This document shows, piece by piece, positions 6,685 through 10,645 of a stretch of DNA of 10,645 bases. Both the position numbers and the translations under genes were made by a program. The notes beneath the pieces are model-generated. The model was not told the DNA's origin and searched no databases. It saw only the letters and a list, made by a program, of their open reading frames with translations. How positions within the stretch are numbered: position 1 is the first letter of the stretch; each line of letters opens with the position of its first letter. The stretch comes from Phormidesmis priestleyi (lineage in GTDB: Bacteria; Cyanobacteriota; Cyanobacteriia; Phormidesmidales; Phormidesmidaceae): positions 4,284-14,928 of the forward strand of contig QBMP01000068.1 in assembly GCA_003242115.1 (NCBI GenBank), read 5' to 3'.

Positions 6685-8130
6685 TTAGGCTTTGTTGGTT
6701 TTCCTGGCTTTGATCCTAAGTTTCATCGCAGCGGGGGGAGCCATCGTCAGACCTCGACGGGCGGGTAAAAGCGGACGGGAATGAAGCAACGCCAGTTCAA
6801 AATCAGCTAACAGAGTAGCAATGCTGAGCTTTAGTTCCATCATCGCCAGAGCAGAGCCAATGCAGTATCGGTGGCCACCGCCAAAAGGCAAGAACTCATG
6901 CGGGGCGAACTGTCTTTCTAAAAATCGCTCGGGGCGAAACTGCTTCGGCTCAGGGTACAGGTCTGGGCGTTGGTGAATGATGTAAGTTGCGGGCATTAAA
7001 GCGGTTCCGGCTTTGAAGCGGTACCCGGCAAGCGTCATCGGTTCGCGCAATCTGCGGATAAAGGTAGTGGGCGTGATCGGATAAATCCGCAGGGCTTCCT
7101 GGCAAACTGCTGTGAGGTAGGGAAGCTGAGCGATCGCCATGGGATCGGGATCGGGGCCTAAGGCATCTAGTTCAGCTCGCAGCTTCTGTTGTACCTCGGG
7201 TAAATAGTGTATCCAGTACAGCATCCAAACGATGGCTGAGGCGGTGGTTTCGTGCCCAGCTAATAGTAACGTCACAATCTCGTCGTGAAGTTCTGCGTCA
7301 CTCATTGCGCCACCGTCTTCGTCTCTGGCCTGAAGTAGCAGGGTGAGGATATCTGTCTTTTCGCCCAGTTTTTCACCCAGTTTTTCATCCTGCTCAATGG
7401 CTGAGCGCTCTAGCTGCTGACGGCGATCGCGGATTTCAGCATAAATGAGCGATCGCACTTCTTCACGCAATCGAATAAACTTTCCCCACGGACTCCACTC
7501 ACCCAAATCCTTTTGCAAAGCAGGAAAAAACAAAAAGCTGGCACTAATCGGATAGGCAAAAGAATCCAGTAGCGTACTCATTAACTGCTGAAGTCGAGAT
7601 AATCTTTCTCCCGACGGCACACCAAAAACCGCCTGCAAAATCACGCCCAACGTCAGATTTTGAATAGGCGGACGTGCCACAATTGTCTGACCCGGTTGCC
7701 ACTGGGCACTAATCTGACGGGTAATGTCGCAAATCAGATGCGCATAGGCTCGTAGCTGCTCACCGTGGAAAGGCGGCATTAGTAGCTTACGCTGCTGTCG
7801 ATGGGGGTCACCATCGAGCAGCAAGATCGAATGCTTGCCCACCATCGTCTCCAAAACGCCGTTTCCCTGGCCGGTCACCACCTGATCGCCGTCTAAAGCG
7901 AAGATCTCTTTCACAACCTCAGGCTCACCTACATACACCAAAGGCGAGGCACCCTCACTACCAATTTGGAACATCGAACCATAGCGCTGAACGCTACTTT
8001 CCATGTACTTCGTGGGCTGCAAGATCAGATGAAAAATCCGAAACATGCGGCGCAGACCCTTTGCCTTTGGCCCGTCAATGGTGTACTGCCCCTCACTGTT
8101 TCCCTCGCTGTTTGAGGAGTCAATGATCAT
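6685..8130 (-). CDS. Cytochrome P450 (CYP110-like)
   Basis: From the ATG at 8130 the protein has 481 residues, close to other cyanobacterial P450s. Residue numbers here count from the longer TTG start at 8307, which adds 59 residues. All core P450 motifs are intact: the I-helix oxygen-activation motif AGHETT at 350-355, the K-helix ExxR at E404-R407, RPERF at 458-462, and the heme-binding loop FGGGHRYCIG at 475-484 with thiolate C482. The N-terminal LQPTKYMESSVQRYG (96-110) resembles the CYP110 family of cyanobacteria. No membrane anchor is visible, so the enzyme should be soluble and dependent on ferredoxin or another partner; no redox partner is encoded nearby. The substrate is unknown; characterised CYP110 members act on fatty acids or terpenes. 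KLGEKLGEK at 309-317 comes from a 12-bp duplication. I prefer the 8130 start because the upstream residues match a transposase, but no Shine-Dalgarno decides it. Confidence 0.92.
   Translation of the reverse strand: MIIDSSNSEGNSEGQYTIDGPKAKGLRRMFRIFHLILQPTKYMESSVQRYGSMFQIGSEGASPLVYVGEPEVVKEIFALDGDQVVTGQGNGVLETMVGKHSILLLDGDPHRQQRKLLMPPFHGEQLRAYAHLICDITRQISAQWQPGQTIVARPPIQNLTLGVILQAVFGVPSGERLSRLQQLMSTLLDSFAYPISASFLFFPALQKDLGEWSPWGKFIRLREEVRSLIYAEIRDRRQQLERSAIEQDEKLGEKLGEKTDILTLLLQARDEDGGAMSDAELHDEIVTLLLAGHETTASAIVWMLYWIHYLPEVQQKLRAELDALGPDPDPMAIAQLPYLTAVCQEALRIYPITPTTFIRRLREPMTLAGYRFKAGTALMPATYIIHQRPDLYPEPKQFRPERFLERQFAPHEFLPFGGGHRYCIGSALAMMELKLSIATLLADFELALLHSRPLLPARRGLTMAPPAAMKLRIKARKTNKA
7364..7387. 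repeat. 12-bp perfect tandem duplication inside the P450 gene
   Basis: CCCAGTTTTTCA occurs twice head to tail at 7364 and 7376. It is in frame and duplicates Lys-Leu-Gly-Glu in a hydrophilic surface stretch (KLGEKLGEK) between two P450 helices, where extra residues are likely tolerated. The two perfect copies suggest a recent event. Confidence 0.85.
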
Positions 8131-8184
8131 GTTAATGTTAGGTTGTGGCGTAATCTGTTCGGCCTCAGAATGGGATGAGTGACC

Positions 8185-8307
8185 TATGCTGTAAGTCGCC
8201 AGTGATTTAAGCAAGCGGTCATGGTGCTGCAATGGTAAGTCTTCTATTTTGCAGCCACTTTTGAGAGTAAAGTGAAAGCGCTCTATCAACCAGCGATCAA
8301 CTAGCAA
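8185..8307 (-). pseudogene. IS4/Tn5-type transposase remnant, in frame with the P450 gene
   Basis: The P450 reading frame extends upstream from 8130 without a stop to a TTG at 8307. Residues 3-41 of this extension (VDRWLIERFHFTLKSG, then GCKIEDL and LATYSI) match the C-terminal catalytic region of IS4-family (Tn5-like) transposases. They cover the YREK signature: R5, E9 and K16 are kept, while the leading Tyr position is Leu (residue 2). Resemblance stops after residue 41, where such transposases normally continue with a hydrophobic VAWRLL-like segment. The two other catalytic acidic residues and both transposon ends are absent, so it cannot be active. A stop codon (TAG) lies 14 codons upstream of the TTG. 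It could be simple debris next to the P450, or the gene may now use it as an N-terminal extension or as promoter DNA. Confidence 0.72.
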
Positions 8308-8329
8308 TAGATATACCAGCGCACTGCTT

Positions 8330-8381
8330 GGCAGGCTTGCCCAAAGCTATCGAGCGGCAGGCTTGTCAATAGCTTTCAACG
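8330..8381. repeat. Degenerate 26-bp direct duplication
   Basis: GGCAGGCTTG occurs at 8330 and 8356. The 26-base units starting there match at 19 positions, including a shared AGCT segment (8346-8348 and 8372-8374 with flanks). It lies just upstream of the transposase remnant and may be rearrangement scar. Confidence 0.55.
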
Positions 8382-8385
8382 TCTA

Positions 8386-8409
8386 TAAGTAGATGGATAA
8401 GTGGATGTG
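8386..8409. repeat. 12-bp tandem duplication
   Basis: ATAAGTAGATGG (8386) is followed at once by ATAAGTGGATGT (8398), two mismatches in twelve. A further GATGT-ending segment at 8410-8421 may be a decayed third unit. It is non-coding. Confidence 0.55.
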
Positions 8410-8441
8410 CGTAGAGATGTGTGTAATCAAATAAAAGGTAA

Positions 8442-8488
8442 GCTTCAGTTTCTGAAGGCCCCCGTCCCCAATTCTGGGGCTCTGAAGC
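8442..8488. other. Mutually exclusive hairpins in the aldo-keto reductase upstream region
   Basis: CTTCAG (8443-8448) can pair with CTGAAG at 8452-8457 or with the second CTGAAG at 8482-8487; with the latter the stem extends to GCTTCAG/CTGAAGC (8442-8448, 8482-8488). Inside, GCCCC (8458-8462) pairs with GGGGC (8476-8480), or CCCCA (8466-8470) with TGGGG (8475-8479). The choice between two partners resembles an attenuator or a repeated extragenic palindrome. No T run follows on the plus strand. The minus strand continues into CTTACCTTTTATTT after the small hairpin. Confidence 0.45.
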
Positions 8489-8718
8489 AAGAGGTGCCTT
8501 CATTGTTAGGATCTTATAAGTGATTAGATCGGCCTACTTATGGCCGCATATTTGTGCCTAATGGATAGCCTTGAAAAGGGGGAGGTTAGAGCACAAACCG
8601 CAAGGTTATTAATTTACAGATTCTAAATATGTCGTAGGGAAGTTGATCTCCACCAGAAAAGCCTTTAAATTCATTGTTGCAACTGACGTCCTAGAATACT
8701 GACCTAGCTATAGAACCT

Positions 8719-9669
8719 ATGAAAACATTTACGCTGAACGATGGCTGCTCAATTCCTGCCTTAGGCTTGGGCACCTGGAAATCGCCCGCTGATGAGGTGA
8801 CCCAAGCGGTCAAGTCAGCTTTAGAAGTAGGCTACCAGCACATCGACGCAGCCTGGATCTATCAAAACGAAGCGGCTGTAGGTAAAGGTATTCATGAGTC
8901 TGTTAAAGGTGGAGCCGTTTCGCGAGATCAGATATTTGTGACCTCAAAGCTATGGAATACGTTTCATCAGGCAGAGTCTGTTGAAGTAGGTTGTCGCGAG
9001 ACGCTAAGAGAACTGGGTTTGGATTATTTGGATCTTTATTTGATGCATTGGCCCATTGCCTTTAAGCCTGGAAGAGCGCAGTATAAAGCGCCAGAAGACT
9101 TTTATCCGCTCTCCGAAGTGCCGCTTTCTGAAACCTTTGAAGCGATGGTCGCGCTGCGTGAAAAGGGACTGGTAAAAAGCGTTGGCGTCTCTAACTTCAC
9201 CCAGTCTAAGCTAGAAAAACTAATCGCTGAAACAGGGGTGGTTCCAGCAGTGAATCAGGTAGAATTGCATCCCTACCATCCGCAAACTGAGTTGCTGGAC
9301 TATTGCCAAGCCCAAGGCATTCTCCTCACGGCCTACTCTCCATTGGGATCGGGCGATCGCCCCGACAGCATGAAGCAAAAAGACGAGCCCCCGCTGCTAC
9401 AAAATGAACAGGTAAAAGCGATCGCCGAACAAGAAAACCTTTCGCCTGCACAGCTGCTGATTGCCTGGGCCATAGATCGCGGCACGGTCGTTATTCCCAA
9501 ATCAACCAACGCCCAGCGAATTGCTGAAAACTTCGCAGCGGCCTCACACGATCTGTCTGAGCAGGCTCGCAGCGCGATTGACAAGCTCGATATTCAGTAC
9601 CGCTACGTCAGCCCTGATACGTGGTTTTTCCCTGGCATTACCTACGAAGGGGAGGGTTTTTGGGCCTAA
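8719..9669 (+). CDS. NADPH-dependent aldo-keto reductase (AKR3G-like)
   Basis: This 316-residue TIM-barrel oxidoreductase has the complete aldo-keto reductase tetrad: D43 in HIDAAW, Y48 in IYQNE, K77 in VTSKLWN and H110 in LMHWP. Other family landmarks are the start (IPALGLGTW, 12-20), GVSNF (156-160), PAVNQVELHPY (176-186) and the cofactor-binding IPKST at 259-263 with R267, which suggests NADPH preference. The stretch LTAYSPLGSGDRP (203-215) and the C-terminal YRYVSPDTW resemble cyanobacterial AKR3G1 as I recall it; this is family knowledge and was not searched. The expected reaction is reduction of aldehydes and some ketones to alcohols in the cytoplasm, plausibly reactive carbonyls formed under light or oxidative stress. 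It stands alone on the plus strand, so regulation is probably independent; the long structured upstream region may matter. Confidence 0.93.
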   Translation: MKTFTLNDGCSIPALGLGTWKSPADEVTQAVKSALEVGYQHIDAAWIYQNEAAVGKGIHESVKGGAVSRDQIFVTSKLWNTFHQAESVEVGCRETLRELGLDYLDLYLMHWPIAFKPGRAQYKAPEDFYPLSEVPLSETFEAMVALREKGLVKSVGVSNFTQSKLEKLIAETGVVPAVNQVELHPYHPQTELLDYCQAQGILLTAYSPLGSGDRPDSMKQKDEPPLLQNEQVKAIAEQENLSPAQLLIAWAIDRGTVVIPKSTNAQRIAENFAAASHDLSEQARSAIDKLDIQYRYVSPDTWFFPGITYEGEGFWA

Positions 9670-9769
9670 CTGGCTTTTTGGGGCTCGATTTGGGGCGATC
9701 GCACGCTTAGCCGTTCACACTTGAGCTAATATACCAAAAGTATGTAGCCTTTCGTTCGGATCGAGTGCT

Positions 9770-10645
9770 ATGCCCCCTGAGGAGCCCAAACCTGATAACA
9801 ACGTCACCAAACTTCAGGTGCAGCTAGCGGCTATTGGCCTAATTGGGACGCTAGGCGTCGCCGTTATCAGCAATTGGAGCACTATTTTCTCGCCCCCGTC
9901 ACCCGCCATTAAGCCGACGACTGAACTGTCCCATATTCCAACACCAGCATCGGCTTCGAGCGCTTCGAGCGCATCACCCACACCAACTTCAGTGCTTCCT
10001 TCTAACAAGCCAGAAGACGCCGCCGCATTCAACAAAGCCATAGCGTTAGAGCAAGCTACTTTATCTAGCGACATCGAGTTAGAAGCGTCTGAAGAAAAGT
10101 TGGGAAAGATTGTTCAAAACTGGCAGCAGGCGGTTCAGCTATTAGATAGAGTCCCGATCAGTGATGAAAACTATGCGCTAGTCGCCGCTAAACGCAGTGA
10201 GTACGAAAACCATCTGCACTATAGCGAAGGCTTAAAATTTGGAATTTTAGCAGCTAAGCTCACGCAAGCCGCTGGCATTGAGAACAATCTGCCCGTCGCC
10301 GAATGGCAAAATATTGAAGCGCTTTGGGAACAGGCGCTGATGAAGCTAAACGCAATTCCTGTAAGCGATCCTAGCTACGGCGCCGCCCGCCCAAAGATTC
10401 AGAAATACGAAGACAATCGGGTTTACGCTGGTGAAGCCAAGCTCCAAGCACCCTTTTTGCAAGGCTCTAGAAAAGCTGGGTTGGCCCTTATAGAGCAAAA
10501 AAAGCAAGAAGAGTTAGCAGCGCGATCGCCCGAAAACTGGTTAGCGATCGCCAGTCTCTGGAAGCAGGCAATTAACCTGATGGAAACCGTCAACAATGAG
10601 TCAGAAAACTATGCGAAAGCTCAAGACAACATCCAAAATTACAAA
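9770..10645 (+). CDS. Membrane-anchored protein with three W-x-x-A...Y repeats, function unknown (C-terminus cut by window edge)
   Basis: The frame is open for 292 codons from the ATG at 9770 to the right edge, so the protein is incomplete. A short polar cytoplasmic start is followed by one hydrophobic helix (about 17-35, ending ISNW) and a Pro/Ser/Thr/Ala-rich linker (about 41-80). Then come repeats anchored by Trp at 118, 185 and 264. Each has W-x-x-A, a Leu-rich stretch, usually a Val/Ile-Pro turn, Ser-Asp/Glu, Tyr-x-x-A and a closing Tyr near an acidic or Asn residue. Examples are NWQQAVQLLDRVPISDENY and LWEQALMKLNAIPVSDPSY. Spacing between repeats is 67 and 79 residues. Similar helical repeats recur in cyanobacterial envelope and kinase-linked proteins and look TPR-like, suggesting a protein-binding surface outside the membrane. 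I recognise no enzyme domain in the visible part. Confidence 0.8.
   Translation, partial: MPPEEPKPDNNVTKLQVQLAAIGLIGTLGVAVISNWSTIFSPPSPAIKPTTELSHIPTPASASSASSASPTPTSVLPSNKPEDAAAFNKAIALEQATLSSDIELEASEEKLGKIVQNWQQAVQLLDRVPISDENYALVAAKRSEYENHLHYSEGLKFGILAAKLTQAAGIENNLPVAEWQNIEALWEQALMKLNAIPVSDPSYGAARPKIQKYEDNRVYAGEAKLQAPFLQGSRKAGLALIEQKKQEELAARSPENWLAIASLWKQAINLMETVNNESENYAKAQDNIQNYK
9953..9970. repeat. 9-bp perfect tandem duplication in the Ser/Ala linker
   Basis: GCTTCGAGC is repeated exactly at 9953 and 9962 and then continues as a partial third copy. It is in frame and produces the Ala-Ser-Ser run in the linker after the transmembrane helix. Confidence 0.8.

Larger units (their letters stand above)
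8308..8718. other. 410-bp gene-free region with duplications and hairpins
   Basis: I find no credible gene on either strand here. The P450-proximal end holds a degenerate 26-bp duplication (8330-8381) and a 12-bp duplication (8386-8409), followed by a set of competing hairpins (8442-8488). CGGCC (8530-8534) pairs with GGCCG (8542-8546) around seven bases. The final 200 bases are AT-rich and should hold the aldo-keto reductase promoter. TAGAAT (8692-8697) is a possible -10 box, but I see no well-placed -35 box. Confidence 0.6.

Noticed and set aside
8308..8718. Riboswitch upstream of the aldo-keto reductase
   Set aside because: The pairing is suggestive, but I could not match the conserved core of any riboswitch class I know.
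9333..10074. Minus-strand frames opposite the aldo-keto reductase and the repeat protein, and a plus-strand frame at 9521-9724
   Set aside because: They overlap well-supported genes in other frames. The Ser/Cys- or Ala-rich translations are typical of antisense reading.
105..10550. Frequent GCGATCGC octamers as regulatory sites
   Set aside because: This is the HIP1 sequence that is abundant genome-wide in many cyanobacteria. It is useful as a lineage marker, but not evidence of local regulation.

Overview
The window is cyanobacterial chromosomal DNA. The main sign is about sixteen copies of the octamer GCGATCGC (HIP1), spread through genes and gaps alike. The protein styles agree: a CYP110-like P450, an AKR3G-like reductase, and a single-pass protein with a W-x-x-A...Y repeat. 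GC content looks close to 50%, and nothing points to phage or plasmid. Genus cannot be fixed from this stretch; a Leptolyngbya/Nodosilinea/Synechococcales-type cyanobacterium is only a guess.

Left third (1-4013, minus strand). An incomplete three-helix membrane protein runs off the left edge. To its right is a two-gene unit, read right to left: a beta-phosphoglucomutase-like HAD enzyme followed by a GH65 disaccharide phosphorylase. Together they would split an alpha-glucosyl disaccharide with phosphate, and convert the resulting beta-glucose 1-phosphate into glucose 6-phosphate. A recognisable sigma70-type promoter and an upstream 7-1-7 palindrome precede this unit. A five-copy 13-bp tandem repeat separates its two genes.

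Middle (4303-6607, plus strand). An exported SOUL-type heme-binding protein is followed by a thiopurine-S-methyltransferase-family methyltransferase and an arylamine N-acetyltransferase. The two transferases are closely spaced. The methyltransferase start is preceded by three 9-bp repeats that carry the Shine-Dalgarno sequence. A three-copy 14-bp repeat lies between the two transferases and shares a TCAAGT core with the 13-bp repeat.

Right (6685-10645). A minus-strand cytochrome P450 converges on the acetyltransferase across a strong hairpin. Its open reading frame continues upstream in frame into a remnant of an IS4/Tn5-type transposase, so the genuine P450 start is probably internal. A 410-bp gap with degenerate duplications and competing hairpins follows. 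Then come a plus-strand aldo-keto reductase and, at the right edge, an incomplete membrane-anchored protein with three W...Y repeats.

The two most notable points are these. First, about 4.7 kb holds homologues of four classic detoxification families: P450, aldo-keto reductase, thiopurine methyltransferase and arylamine N-acetyltransferase. Second, short tandem duplications of 9-26 bp are frequent in both coding and non-coding DNA. I see no CRISPR array, tRNA, rRNA or complete mobile element.
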